This document shows positions 49,870 to 59,307 of a stretch of 64,000 nucleotides of DNA, one piece after another (position 1 is the first letter of the stretch; every line of letters starts with the position of its first letter). Position numbers and translations under genes: made by a program. This DNA is from Vibrio genomosp. F10 str. ZF-129 (GTDB taxonomy: Bacteria > Pseudomonadota > Gammaproteobacteria > Enterobacterales > Vibrionaceae), in contig NZ_AJYQ02000038.1 of assembly GCF_000287055.2 (NCBI RefSeq), positions 124,001-188,000 of the forward strand, in the 5' to 3' direction. The notes beneath the pieces were generated by a model. It searched no databases and was not told where the DNA came from. It saw only the letters and a list, made by a program, of their open reading frames with translations.

Positions 49870-51123
49870 TTAGAATATACCGTTTATTGCAGAAGTTACA
49901 GCAGCAAGACCACAAATCGCTGTGAAGATTTGAGCCGCTTTAGATGTTTTGTATTTTGCCATTGCTGGGACTTTGTTCATCGCAAAAATAGGCATTAGGA
50001 ACAAGATTGCAGCAATCATTGGTGCACCCAGTTCTTCGATCATTCCTAAAATATCTGGGTTGATGATGGCAACAGCCCAAGTTGTCAGTACGATGAAGAT
50101 AAGTGAACCTTTCTCGATCTTAGCTTCAGAAGCTTTAGTGCGAGATTTTGCAAGACCAACTAGACCTTCTTGAGCACCAAGGAAGTGACCGAAGTAGCTT
50201 GAAGTGATTGCAGCGAATGCAACAAAAGGACCCAAGATTGAGATGAATGGGGATTCATGAATGTTCGCTAGGTAAGACAGAACACTGATGTTCTCAGCTT
50301 GCGCTTGTGTAAGTTGCTCTGGTGATAGAGATAAAACCACAGAGAATACGAAGAACATGACAAAACCCATCAGCATCATTGCCGCACCACCAGTAATGGC
50401 ATCGGTTTTCTTAACGGCATTGTCACCGTGAGTCAGACGTTGCTGTTTAGCAAATTGGCTGATGATAGGGCTGTGGTTGAATGAGAACACAATCATTGGA
50501 AGTGCTAGCCAAATCATTACTGGCATCGAGCTCCAATCAGGGCTGACGGCAATCATTGACGTATTCCACTCAGGGATAAGGTAGAACGACAATGCAAGCA
50601 GGATAGCAACCAGTGGGTAAACCAGTGCTGAAGTGACTTTCAGCATCAGTTCTTTACCAAACAAGATACCCGCCGTCATCATTGCAATCAGCGAGCCAGA
50701 CAGTAACCAACGTGGAATCGATTCCATGCCCATTTGATTCACTAAGAAAGAATCAACGGTGTTTGTGATACCCACACCGTAAATAAGCACAATAGGGTAA
50801 ATCGCAAAAAAGTAAGCAAAAGTGATGAGGTTTGCGCCAGTTTTACCAAAGTGCTCTTCAACAGTATCACTGATATCTGCATTCGGATTTTTAGAAGATA
50901 GAACGAAACGAGCCAATGATTTGTGTGCGAACCAAGTCATTGGAAACGCTATTAACGCAAGAATTGCAAGGGTCCAAAAACCACCGGCACCAGCGCGAAT
51001 TGGAAGAAATAGTACACCAGCACCAACAGCAGTACCGAAAAGTGAAAGACACCAAGTAAAATCTTTATAAGTCCACTTTGATGAAGTTTGTACAGCCGTA
51101 GCTGAAGAAGTTTGTGTAGTCAT
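49870..51123 (-). CDS. sdaC: Serine/proton symporter SdaC family
   Basis: 417 residues, about eleven membrane helices, of the hydroxy/aromatic amino acid permease group. TAVGAGVLFLPIRAGAGGFW, FSFNHSPIISQFAKQQR and SYFGHFLGAQEGL are typical of SdaC. It imports serine for the neighbouring SdaA deaminase, the usual sdaC-sdaA pair. The upstream region carries a CRP-like site, which would fit catabolite control, and a 15-base inverted repeat. Confidence 0.93.
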   Translation of the reverse strand: MTTQTSSATAVQTSSKWTYKDFTWCLSLFGTAVGAGVLFLPIRAGAGGFWTLAILALIAFPMTWFAHKSLARFVLSSKNPNADISDTVEEHFGKTGANLITFAYFFAIYPIVLIYGVGITNTVDSFLVNQMGMESIPRWLLSGSLIAMMTAGILFGKELMLKVTSALVYPLVAILLALSFYLIPEWNTSMIAVSPDWSSMPVMIWLALPMIVFSFNHSPIISQFAKQQRLTHGDNAVKKTDAITGGAAMMLMGFVMFFVFSVVLSLSPEQLTQAQAENISVLSYLANIHESPFISILGPFVAFAAITSSYFGHFLGAQEGLVGLAKSRTKASEAKIEKGSLIFIVLTTWAVAIINPDILGMIEELGAPMIAAILFLMPIFAMNKVPAMAKYKTSKAAQIFTAICGLAAVTSAINGIF

Positions 51124-51436
51124 TAAAAGTACTCATTTTAGGGGAACAGGAAATAAGTTGAGTGCATTGTGCATAGATTTGTTGCACAAATATTAGATCT
51201 AGATCATGTATTTGCTTGGATTATAAACCTATCAATAAAAACAACGTTTAGGTCACGTAATTTACGTGCTACTCATTATTTAAATTGGAGTTACAGATTA
51301 GTTTAATTAATGGGTTGGGTGGCTGGGTTAACTTTATCTTCGGATTTGCTAGCCTAAAGGCAACCGTTTGCTCTCGTTTCGGATGAATTAAACTAATTAA
51401 AATAGAAGGGCGATCAAAGAAAAATCGAGCTGAAGA
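51124..51436. other. Control region upstream of sdaC
   Basis: 313 bases. It holds a CRP-like sequence, TTAGATCTAGATCATG (51193-51208), with the consensus centre TCTAGA but degenerate outer bases, and a perfect inverted repeat CACGTAA-T-TTACGTG (51254-51268). The part nearest nudL shows nothing further; no terminator for nudL was recognised. Confidence 0.5.
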
Positions 51437-52114
51437 TTAGTTGTTTATCATAATGTGTTGTTGCATGGCGTGGATGATTTGAGCCGTCATTCCCCAAATG
51501 AAATGATTTTTGTAAGGCAAAGCGAAAACACGGTGATGATCTTTATTGACCGTAAAAAGGTAGCTGTGAAGTTGCTTTTTATCGAGCATGTAGCTGACCG
51601 GCATTTCAAAGGCTTCATCCACTTCATTTGGGTCAATCGACTTAGAATGGTTCGGGTTGATGAAGGCGAGTACAGGCGTGACAGAAAAATGACTGACGGT
51701 TGTTAGCTCGGGCATTTGACCAAAAATTTCGATGTGCTCTGGGGCGATACCAACTTCTTCCTGAGTTTCACGAACCGCAGTGAATAAGATGGATGGATCG
51801 CTTTTTTCGTATTTCCCTCCAGGAAAGCTGATTTGCCCAGGGTGGTGCTTTAAATGCTTGGCTCGCTTTGTCAGGACGACTGATAACCCGTGAGGCCTTT
51901 CGATAAACCCCACTAATACAGAAGCTTTTCTCAGTGGGCGCTGGGCCAATGCTGACACCCGTTTGGTTGATTCTACGTGGTATTTGACCGGCTGCTGAAA
52001 CTGAAATTTTTGAATTAGGTTATTTTTATTAAGTTCAAACAACGTATTTGCCTCAGAATTGGATTTGTAAAAGACCCACTTATGGATCATGCTTTTAACT
52101 GTGTTGTTTATCAT
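51437..52114 (-). CDS. nudL: Nudix CoA pyrophosphatase, NudL/YeaB family
   Basis: 225 residues. The Nudix box is complete (GGKYEKSD ... AVRETQEEVGI, with Asp at the first acidic position as in NudL), preceded by KHHPGQISFPGG, the UPF0035 signature of CoA-specific members. It should cleave coenzyme A to 3',5'-ADP and 4'-phosphopantetheine. Start may be internal (ATG at 52090). It is divergent from the H-NOX gene across only 17 bases. In E. coli this gene directly follows pabB. Confidence 0.9.
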   Translation of the reverse strand: MINNTVKSMIHKWVFYKSNSEANTLFELNKNNLIQKFQFQQPVKYHVESTKRVSALAQRPLRKASVLVGFIERPHGLSVVLTKRAKHLKHHPGQISFPGGKYEKSDPSILFTAVRETQEEVGIAPEHIEIFGQMPELTTVSHFSVTPVLAFINPNHSKSIDPNEVDEAFEMPVSYMLDKKQLHSYLFTVNKDHHRVFALPYKNHFIWGMTAQIIHAMQQHIMINN

Positions 52115-52131
52115 AAGGATAGCCCATAAAG

Positions 52132-52674
52132 ATGAAAGGACTTATTTTTACGGAATTTATGGAGCTGGTTGAGCGTGAGTTTGGCTTAGAAGTACTGGAT
52201 ACGATACTTGATGAGGCAGGAGACAGTGGTATTTACACTTCGGTCGGAAGCTATGATCATAAAGCGTTGGTGAAGCTCATTGTCACTTTGAGTAAAAAAA
52301 CTGATATTCCAAGCGAACAGTTGCAGGAAGTGTTTGGTCAATCAGTGTTTATTACTCTGTATAAATCGATGCCAGATAATGCTGAACTGAATCAATGCGC
52401 CAGTTCGTTTCAATTTATCCGCCATGTAGAAGATTACATCCATTTAGAGGTGAAAAAACTTTACCCTGACGCTAAACCGCCCTCATTTGATTTTATCTCT
52501 GAGACACAAACAGAGATGGTGTTTGATTATAAGAGTGCACGGTGCATGTCTCATGTTTGCCTTGGTTTGATAAAAGGGTGCGCAGAGCATTTTAATGAGA
52601 GTGTGAACATAGCGACACAAAGTCAAACAACGAATCATGATCATGTTCGATTTACGCTTACTCTTGGCTCTTGA
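52132..52674 (+). CDS. hnoX: H-NOX haem nitric-oxide sensor
   Basis: 180 residues, the standard stand-alone H-NOX length. His-104 in FIRHVEDYIHLEVKKLYPDA fits the proximal haem ligand, and YKSAR (133-137) is the YxSxR motif contacting the haem propionates. The position of the distal tyrosine that stabilises O2 in thermophilic H-NOX is Val-142 here, so an NO-selective sensor that excludes O2 is expected. It precedes its kinase by two bases. In vibrios NO-bound H-NOX alters the autophosphorylation of that kinase. Start ATG follows the divergent nudL start closely, so the promoter must lie in or beside nudL. Confidence 0.95.
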   Translation: MKGLIFTEFMELVEREFGLEVLDTILDEAGDSGIYTSVGSYDHKALVKLIVTLSKKTDIPSEQLQEVFGQSVFITLYKSMPDNAELNQCASSFQFIRHVEDYIHLEVKKLYPDAKPPSFDFISETQTEMVFDYKSARCMSHVCLGLIKGCAEHFNESVNIATQSQTTNHDHVRFTLTLGS

Positions 52675-52676
52675 CT

Positions 52677-54377
52677 ATGGACAAGCTCTCTCTCCTTGAA
52701 CGAAAACTCAACAGAGAAATTGCTGCTCGAAAAGAAGCAGAACGTTTACTGGAACAAAAAGGGTTAGAGCTTTATCAATCTAACCAGCATTTACAGTTAG
52801 CGTTAAAGAAATTAGAGCACCAAACGGCGACGGACCTAAGAAAATTTGAGTTTGAGCAGCTGATTGATGAAGCACTGATTCACTTTGGACGAGCCTTTCT
52901 GTCGCGAAATCTCGACGATGTTTTGCTGTCCAGCTTTTTGAAGCGACTCACAAACAGCAATGTCATTGAAACGGCTTATTTAACCATTCCAGATGTCCCG
53001 ATAGCGTCTTTTAAGTACGAACATTTTGGGCACTTGGAGCATCGGCATTCGGGCCAGCTGAGCCATGATATTCACTGGATAGGGAACAAGCTCCATTTGC
53101 CAATCACAATAGGCAACGATTTAATTGGTGAGCTCATTTTTGGTGTGATTATTGGTGATGTTGACAAAGAGTTCATCGTCAGCCAAATGCTGCTTGTTAA
53201 CGACCTACTGTGCAGTGCCATTAATCGACAGCTAATGCTCAATGAAACGATTGAAGCTCGGACTCGGGCGGAAGACTCCGAACGGGCCACCAAAGAATTT
53301 GTCGCGATGATCAACCATGAGCTTAGAACACCATTAAATGGGCTACTAGGCAGTGCAGAGTTGATGGCTGATACCGGCTTAAATCAAGAGCAAAGCAGTT
53401 ACCTGATGAATTTGACGCAATCGGGTGAGCTGTTGCGAAGTATTATCAATGATCTTCTGGATTTTAGTAAAATGAATGCCGGTATGATGGAGTTGATACC
53501 CAGTCAATTTTATTGGCATGATGTAGAAAATACCGTGAAAGGGATCTTTACCTCTAAGGCGATGGAAAAGCGTATTGATTTTTCCATAGAGCACAGCAAT
53601 GCGATTCCCAGTGTCTTTATCGGTGATATTGAGAGGATCAGTCAAATATTGGTCAATTTAGTAGGTAATGCGATTAAGTTTACCGAGTATGGTTCTGTGA
53701 CATTAAAAGTGAATTGGGATTCGAATCGACTGATATTTGAGATTGTTGATACGGGGATTGGTATCGATAAACAGGCTCAAGAGAGTTTGTTTGACCCCTT
53801 TGTACAAGCCGACCGGTCGAGCAAGCGAAACTTTGAAGGTTCAGGGTTGGGTCTTGCGATTTGTAAGCAGCTACTGGACTTGATGAAAGGCAGCGTTGAT
53901 CTCAACAGTGAGTTAGGTAAAGGCACCACGTTTACGGTCCAGATTCCGCTGGAAAAATCCACGAATACCGATGGCAATCAAGAAATCCTATCAAAGGGTC
54001 CATTAAAACCACTGGCTAAATCCTTATCTATTCTGGTGGTTGACGATATTCGTATGAATCAAATCATCATTAATCAAATGCTTAAAAAATTCAAATTGGT
54101 TGCGGATATTGGTAATAACGGACTGGAAGCACTCGATGCGGTCAAAACCAATGAGTACGACATCATTTTTATGGATTGTCGCATGCCAGAAATGGATGGC
54201 TTTGAGGCGACGGCGATTTTACGCTCACAAGGCTATACAAAACCGATCATTGCCTTAACGGCCGGAACCACACTAGAAGAGAGAGAAAAGTGCATGAAAA
54301 GCGGTATGGATGATATTTTAACCAAGCCTTATACCGCTTCAGGATTGCATGAAATTATTGTGAAGTGGAGTGCCTAG
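52677..54377 (+). CDS. hqsK: H-NOX-associated hybrid histidine kinase, HqsK-like
   Basis: 566 residues from the ATG at 52677; a TTG two codons earlier overlaps the H-NOX stop. Soluble. N-terminal coiled coil (1-60), a diverged GAF-like sensor region (60-190), HisKA with FVAMINHELRTPLNG (phospho-His about 214), HATPase with EIVDTGIGID and GSGLGLAICKQ, and a receiver with FMDCRMPEMDGF (phospho-Asp about 500). In V. harveyi the homologue HqsK passes phosphate to LuxU and so links NO to quorum sensing. The 3' end overlaps the convergent pabB by 23 bases. Confidence 0.9.
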   Translation: MDKLSLLERKLNREIAARKEAERLLEQKGLELYQSNQHLQLALKKLEHQTATDLRKFEFEQLIDEALIHFGRAFLSRNLDDVLLSSFLKRLTNSNVIETAYLTIPDVPIASFKYEHFGHLEHRHSGQLSHDIHWIGNKLHLPITIGNDLIGELIFGVIIGDVDKEFIVSQMLLVNDLLCSAINRQLMLNETIEARTRAEDSERATKEFVAMINHELRTPLNGLLGSAELMADTGLNQEQSSYLMNLTQSGELLRSIINDLLDFSKMNAGMMELIPSQFYWHDVENTVKGIFTSKAMEKRIDFSIEHSNAIPSVFIGDIERISQILVNLVGNAIKFTEYGSVTLKVNWDSNRLIFEIVDTGIGIDKQAQESLFDPFVQADRSSKRNFEGSGLGLAICKQLLDLMKGSVDLNSELGKGTTFTVQIPLEKSTNTDGNQEILSKGPLKPLAKSLSILVVDDIRMNQIIINQMLKKFKLVADIGNNGLEALDAVKTNEYDIIFMDCRMPEMDGFEATAILRSQGYTKPIIALTAGTTLEEREKCMKSGMDDILTKPYTASGLHEIIVKWSA

Positions 54378-55764
54378 CCAGTACCGGTAAGATACGACTA
54401 AGCTTATCCAATGTTTCTTGGTATTCAGACTCGCACTGACTATCTGCCACGACACCGCCGCCCGCCCACGCATAAATGGTCCCTTCTTTTGCAACCAAAG
54501 TGCGAATAGTAATGCTGGTATCCATAGCGCCATTGCGGCTAATGTACCCAATACTGCCACAGTAAGCGCTTCGTCTATGAGGTTCCAGTTCCTCAATGAT
54601 TTCCATCGCTCTGACTTTTGGTGCTCCAGTAATCGATCCCCCAGGAAAGCACGCTTTGAGTAAATCGGCATTACTAAAGTCGTCATCGAGCTTGGCGCGA
54701 ATCGTACTCACAAGATGGTGAACGGCCGGGAAGCTTTCTACATCAAACAGTTTTGGTACGTGGACACTGCCAGGCTTCGCAACACGACCGATATCATTGC
54801 GCAGTAGATCTACAATCATCAGATTCTCGGCTTGATCCTTCTCTGCATTGGTCAGTTCATTCGCGTAGTTTCTGTCTTGATTGGCATCTTGAGAGCGTGG
54901 TCGAGTGCCTTTAATCGGTTTTGTTTCGATAACTCGATCTTTCACCTGCAAAAAACGCTCCGGAGAAACGCTGAGAATCGCACCGTCGTCCGTCCGGATA
55001 AAAGCGGAGAACGGAGCGAGATTATAGGACTCCAGTTTTTGATACGCTTGCCATTCACTGCCTTGAAATTGAGCGTGAAATCGCTGGGCCAAATTGATTT
55101 GATAGCAGTCTCCAGATAATAGGTACTGCTGCACGGCATCAAATTTTTGTGAATAGTCTGCTTTGGTCATATTGGATTGCCAAGCTGAACTGAGCTTGAA
55201 TGGTGTCAACTCATTGTTCTTCTGTTCGTTCTTGTTTTGGGGAACTTGATACTGTTTCTGTGCTTGTAACCATTGCCAATGGTGTTCAGGTTGATGCCCG
55301 ACGACAAACGCTAACTTGTTATGATGATCAATAACCAGTGCCCACTCATACAAACCGACCACCATTTCTGGCAGCTCAATATCATCGATTGCAATATTGG
55401 GCAGTGCTTCGACTCGTCGCCCAAGATCGTAAGAAAAGTAGCCTACAGCGCCACCAATAAAAGGGAGTTCACCGCCGTGTTCAATACCGGGTAAGTAGTG
55501 CTCTTGAAGCGTTGCTAACAGCTCAAATGGATCATCGCTACTCGTATAATGACCGTCAGGAGTAGTGACTAAAGTGCTGTCTATTTTTGTTGTCAGGGTC
55601 ACCACCGGGCAAGCGACCAAAATGTCAAATCGACTATCGACATGATCTTCAGACGCCGAGCGCAGTAACATTGCCCACGGCTGATGCTGAATATAATGAA
55701 ATAGGTCATTGGCTAGGTTTGGTTGATAGTCAACCGGAATCGTTTGGATAGCGTTATTATTCAT
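54355..55764 (-). CDS. pabB: Aminodeoxychorismate synthase component I
   Basis: 469 residues. Chorismate-using enzyme that, with PabA, makes 4-amino-4-deoxychorismate for folate. It has the PabB signature lysine in ETKPIKGTRPR, where TrpE has Ala (IAGTRRR in trpE of this window), plus GDCYQINLAQRF, MIVDLLRNDIGR and PGGSITGAPKVRAMEII. Monocistronic here; its 3' end overlaps the kinase gene on the other strand. Confidence 0.95.
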   Translation of the reverse strand: MNNNAIQTIPVDYQPNLANDLFHYIQHQPWAMLLRSASEDHVDSRFDILVACPVVTLTTKIDSTLVTTPDGHYTSSDDPFELLATLQEHYLPGIEHGGELPFIGGAVGYFSYDLGRRVEALPNIAIDDIELPEMVVGLYEWALVIDHHNKLAFVVGHQPEHHWQWLQAQKQYQVPQNKNEQKNNELTPFKLSSAWQSNMTKADYSQKFDAVQQYLLSGDCYQINLAQRFHAQFQGSEWQAYQKLESYNLAPFSAFIRTDDGAILSVSPERFLQVKDRVIETKPIKGTRPRSQDANQDRNYANELTNAEKDQAENLMIVDLLRNDIGRVAKPGSVHVPKLFDVESFPAVHHLVSTIRAKLDDDFSNADLLKACFPGGSITGAPKVRAMEIIEELEPHRRSAYCGSIGYISRNGAMDTSITIRTLVAKEGTIYAWAGGGVVADSQCESEYQETLDKLSRILPVLARHSTSQ

Positions 55765-55984
55765 GCAGATAATAGTTCATTTGTATAATTTGTGACGAAG
55801 AAAACGATCGCTTCATAGCGCCTAGAGGAAAGCAAGAGTATCATAAAAACAAATTAAAAAGTCTCTACTTAACTGTATTGTAGATAGAAGCTGTTAATGA
55901 CACTGGTTCGTCCCTCTCGATAACACACGACTCTTTCTACTATATAGGTAGCGACAAGGAAGTATAACTATAACGAGGCAAGCA

Positions 55985-57505
55985 ATGACAGTCATTCGCA
56001 AACAGGATCTCATCAGCAGCGTTGCTGATGCTCTACAATACATCTCTTTTTATCACCCACTCGATTTTATCCAAGCTCTTGATTCTGCATACCAACGAGA
56101 AGAAAGCCAAGCGGCTAAAGATGCGATCGCGCAGATTCTAATTAACTCAAGAATGTCAGCAGAAGGGCATCGACCTATCTGTCAAGATACCGGCATTGTG
56201 ACCTGTTTTGTCAACATCGGTATGAATGTTCAATGGGAATCTGATCAAACGGTTCAAGAAATGGTGGATGAAGGTGTGCGTCAAGCTTATACCAATCCAG
56301 ACAATCCGTTGCGCGCCTCTATTCTGAAAGACCCTGCAGGCAAACGAATCAATACCAAAGACAACACTCCAGCCGTCGTCCATATCAATATGGTGCCAGG
56401 TGATAAAGTAGAAGTTCAGATCGCGGCTAAAGGTGGCGGCTCTGAAAATAAGACTAAGATGGTGATGTTGAACCCGTCAGATGATATTGCTGCGTGGGTA
56501 GAAAAAACCCTTCCAACCATGGGAGCGGGTTGGTGCCCACCGGGTATGTTAGGAATAGGCATTGGCGGCACGGCTGAAAAGGCAGCAGTCATGGCTAAAG
56601 AGTCCTTAATGGAACATATCGATATTCAAGAATTGATTGATAAAGGCCCAGAAAATGCGGAAGAAGAGCTTCGCTTGGACATCTTCAACCGGGTGAATAA
56701 ATTAGGTATTGGAGCACAGGGACTTGGTGGCTTAACGACCGTTGTTGATGTCAAAATTAAGACAGCGCCAACTCACGCAGCATCAAAACCTGTGTGTATG
56801 ATCCCGAACTGTGCCGCGACTCGTCACGTGCATTTCACGCTTGATGGCAGTGGCCCTGCGGAATTAACACCGCCTAAACTCGAAGATTGGCCGGATATTA
56901 CCTGGGAAGCGGGGGAAAATACTCGTCGAGTCAATCTCGATACTGTCACGCAAGAAGAAGTTCAACAGTGGAAAACCGGCGAAACAGTGCTTCTGTCAGG
57001 GAAAATCTTGACCGGTCGAGATGCAATGCATAAACGCTTGCAAGGCATGATCGAACGAGGGGAAAGCCTACCTGACGGTGTGGATCTAAAAGGGAAATTC
57101 ATCTATTACGTTGGCCCAGTTGATGCGGTAGGCGATGAAGTCGTTGGCCCAGCTGGCCCAACAACGGCGACACGCATGGATAAATTCACGGACTTGATGC
57201 TCAACGATGTCGGCATCATGGGCATGATAGGTAAAGCTGAGCGCGGCCCTGCAACGGTTGAGTCAATCAAAAAACACAAAGCCGTTTATCTAATGGCTGT
57301 TGGTGGCGCGGCATATCTTGTTTCGAAAGCGATTAAGAAAGCACGAGTGGTTGCGTTTGAAGATCTCGGTATGGAAGCTATTTACGAATTTGATGTTGAA
57401 GACATGCCTGTCACTGTAGCTGTTGATTCGACCGGTGCGAATGCCCATCAAATTGGTCCTGATACTTGGAAAGTGAAAATTGCGGAAGCGGAATCTTCGA
57501 AGTAA
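55985..57505 (+). CDS. fumA: Class I fumarate hydratase
   Basis: 506 residues, a single-chain class I fumarase with a 4Fe-4S cluster. The three cluster cysteines are in RPICQDTG, GWCPPGML and IPNCAATRH; substrate-site GPAGPTTATRMDKF is present. It interconverts fumarate and malate. It is next to pabB but transcribed the other way. FumA and FumB cannot be told apart by sequence inspection. Confidence 0.93.
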   Translation: MTVIRKQDLISSVADALQYISFYHPLDFIQALDSAYQREESQAAKDAIAQILINSRMSAEGHRPICQDTGIVTCFVNIGMNVQWESDQTVQEMVDEGVRQAYTNPDNPLRASILKDPAGKRINTKDNTPAVVHINMVPGDKVEVQIAAKGGGSENKTKMVMLNPSDDIAAWVEKTLPTMGAGWCPPGMLGIGIGGTAEKAAVMAKESLMEHIDIQELIDKGPENAEEELRLDIFNRVNKLGIGAQGLGGLTTVVDVKIKTAPTHAASKPVCMIPNCAATRHVHFTLDGSGPAELTPPKLEDWPDITWEAGENTRRVNLDTVTQEEVQQWKTGETVLLSGKILTGRDAMHKRLQGMIERGESLPDGVDLKGKFIYYVGPVDAVGDEVVGPAGPTTATRMDKFTDLMLNDVGIMGMIGKAERGPATVESIKKHKAVYLMAVGGAAYLVSKAIKKARVVAFEDLGMEAIYEFDVEDMPVTVAVDSTGANAHQIGPDTWKVKIAEAESSK

Positions 57506-57626
57506 AAGACTTTCTTAGTTTTAAGACTTTGACAAAACGTTGACCTAATGAAGAAAATATAACGCTGGTGTGGTGTTGACCACACCACAACGCAGTATAC
57601 TCTCACGGTCATTTAAGGAGACTAGC

Positions 57627-57812
57627 GTGCCTCGATTTATTCAGATTTTACAGATTGCCATTGCGGTCGTAGTGGGTAGCTTTCTAGGCTACGACTTGAT
57701 TTTACATGGCATTAGTATTTTTGACGTCAAATACGTCACCATCACTTGTGTCTTGTTCGTAATGCTAGAATTAGCTTTGTTTGTCATCTACAAGCTTATA
57801 GAAGACGATTAG
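57627..57812 (+). CDS. Small two-helix membrane protein
   Basis: 61 residues from the GTG at 57627, which has a perfect AAGGAG eight bases upstream; the longer ATG-like frame at 57570 has none. Two hydrophobic helices (IQILQIAIAVVVGSFLGYDL; VTITCVLFVMLELALFVIY) joined by a short loop, acidic C-terminus. No family recognised. It lies 121 bases after fumA and is closed by a terminator, so it is either the tail of the fumA unit or its own gene. Confidence 0.7.
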   Translation: MPRFIQILQIAIAVVVGSFLGYDLILHGISIFDVKYVTITCVLFVMLELALFVIYKLIEDD

Positions 57813-57837
57813 CCTAATATATAAGTACATTGTTTCT

Positions 57838-57868
57838 AAAGCCTCTGAGTGTTTTCAGGGGCTTTTTT
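57838..57868 (+). terminator. Terminator after the small membrane protein
   Basis: AAAGCCTCTGA / TCAGGGGCTTT stem with one wobble pair, six-base loop and a T run. Confidence 0.88.
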
Positions 57869-57930
57869 GTTCATCTAAGATTAAGATTGATTCAATTAAA
57901 GTAGCGGAAAGTCATAAAAAGAGAGAATAA

Positions 57931-59307
57931 ATGAAAAAGTTGACTAGAGAAGTGAACGATTTTATCTATCGGAGTATGGACTCCCATGTTCGTATTGCTG
58001 TTACTGGATTATCACGAGCAGGTAAAACAGCGTTCATTACTTCTATGGTAAATCAATTATTGCACACGTCGACCCATGATAATTTGCCACTGCTCAAGTC
58101 AACCCGTGACAAACGTATTATTGGCGCAAAGCGAGTCCCGCAAAGCAATATGATGGTTCCAAGATTTGCCTACGATGAAGCTATTGCCCAGTTAGACTCA
58201 ACGCCACCTCAATGGCCAGAGCCGACTCGAGATGTCAGTGAAATTAGGTTGGCTATCAAGTACAAGCCAATGAAACGGCATAAAAAACTTCTCAGTTCTA
58301 CGGCGACCTTATATTTGGATATTATTGATTACCCAGGAGAGTGGCTACTTGATCTCCCCCTTCTCGATATGGACTTTCATCAATGGTCTACGTCCCAATT
58401 TGCCGCTCTCAAGGGTAAAAGAAAAGAGTTGGCTCGACATTGGCTTGATAGATTAGATGCGCTAGACGTAATGGCCGAAGTCGATGAAAAACAGCTAGAG
58501 TTGATTTCTAATGCCTACACTGAGTATTTGCATAAATGCAAAAAAGAAGGGCTACATTGGGTGCAACCGGGTCGATTTATCTTACCAGGCGATCTCGCAG
58601 GGGCACCGGTTTTACAGTTTTTTCCATGTCGATTCGATTCCAGTGCGAAAACGCCCAAAAACAGTCATTTAGAGATGTTGATACAGCGCTATCAGCAGTA
58701 TCAGAAAAATGTCGTTAAGGATTTCTATAAGCAGTACTTTTCGACGTTTGATCGCCAGATAGTGCTGGTCGATTGTTTGTCGCCTTTAAATACCAGTCAT
58801 GAAGCGTTTAATGACATGAGCGGAGCCCTAGAGCAAATAATGCACAGCTTTCGATATGGGCGTAACGGTCTGTTAAAGCGACTATTTTCGCCTAAGATCG
58901 ATAAGATTTTGTTTGCGGCAACCAAGGCTGATCACGTCACGCCGGAGCAGCACCCTAACTTAGTCTCCTTGTTACAGCAGCTTGTTCACCCGGCTTGGCA
59001 AAGTGCCGCGTTTGAAAATGTTGATATGAGTTGCATGGCGATGTCATCAATACAAGCAACCACGGCAGGCTTTATTGGGTCAGGCGATAAAACGATGCCC
59101 GCGATACAAGGGACAACCTTACAAGGTGAAGCATTAACCGTATTTCCTGGCGAATTACCGAATACACTTCCCGCCGCTGATTACTGGGATAAAGCCGGGT
59201 TTGAATTTACCTCATTCTTGCCAAAACCAAAGAGTGAATATGGCCCGTGTGAACATATTCGGATGGATAAGGCGTTAGAGTATGTCATTGGAGATAAGCT
59301 TAGATGA
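57931..59307 (+). CDS. ycjX: YcjX family GTPase-like protein (DUF463)
   Basis: 458 residues. P-loop near the N-terminus (VTGLSRAGKTAFI), then DIIDYPGEWLLDLPLL and FAATKADHVTPE, the latter resembling a guanine-specificity TKAD. YcjX belongs to the phage-shock/sigma-32 neighbourhood in E. coli, with no defined function. It overlaps ycjF by 4 bases. Confidence 0.94.
   Translation: MKKLTREVNDFIYRSMDSHVRIAVTGLSRAGKTAFITSMVNQLLHTSTHDNLPLLKSTRDKRIIGAKRVPQSNMMVPRFAYDEAIAQLDSTPPQWPEPTRDVSEIRLAIKYKPMKRHKKLLSSTATLYLDIIDYPGEWLLDLPLLDMDFHQWSTSQFAALKGKRKELARHWLDRLDALDVMAEVDEKQLELISNAYTEYLHKCKKEGLHWVQPGRFILPGDLAGAPVLQFFPCRFDSSAKTPKNSHLEMLIQRYQQYQKNVVKDFYKQYFSTFDRQIVLVDCLSPLNTSHEAFNDMSGALEQIMHSFRYGRNGLLKRLFSPKIDKILFAATKADHVTPEQHPNLVSLLQQLVHPAWQSAAFENVDMSCMAMSSIQATTAGFIGSGDKTMPAIQGTTLQGEALTVFPGELPNTLPAADYWDKAGFEFTSFLPKPKSEYGPCEHIRMDKALEYVIGDKLR

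Noticed and set aside
53072..53977. Several minus-strand frames inside the H-NOX-associated kinase gene
   Set aside because: Shadows of the kinase coding sequence; translated products have no protein-like character.
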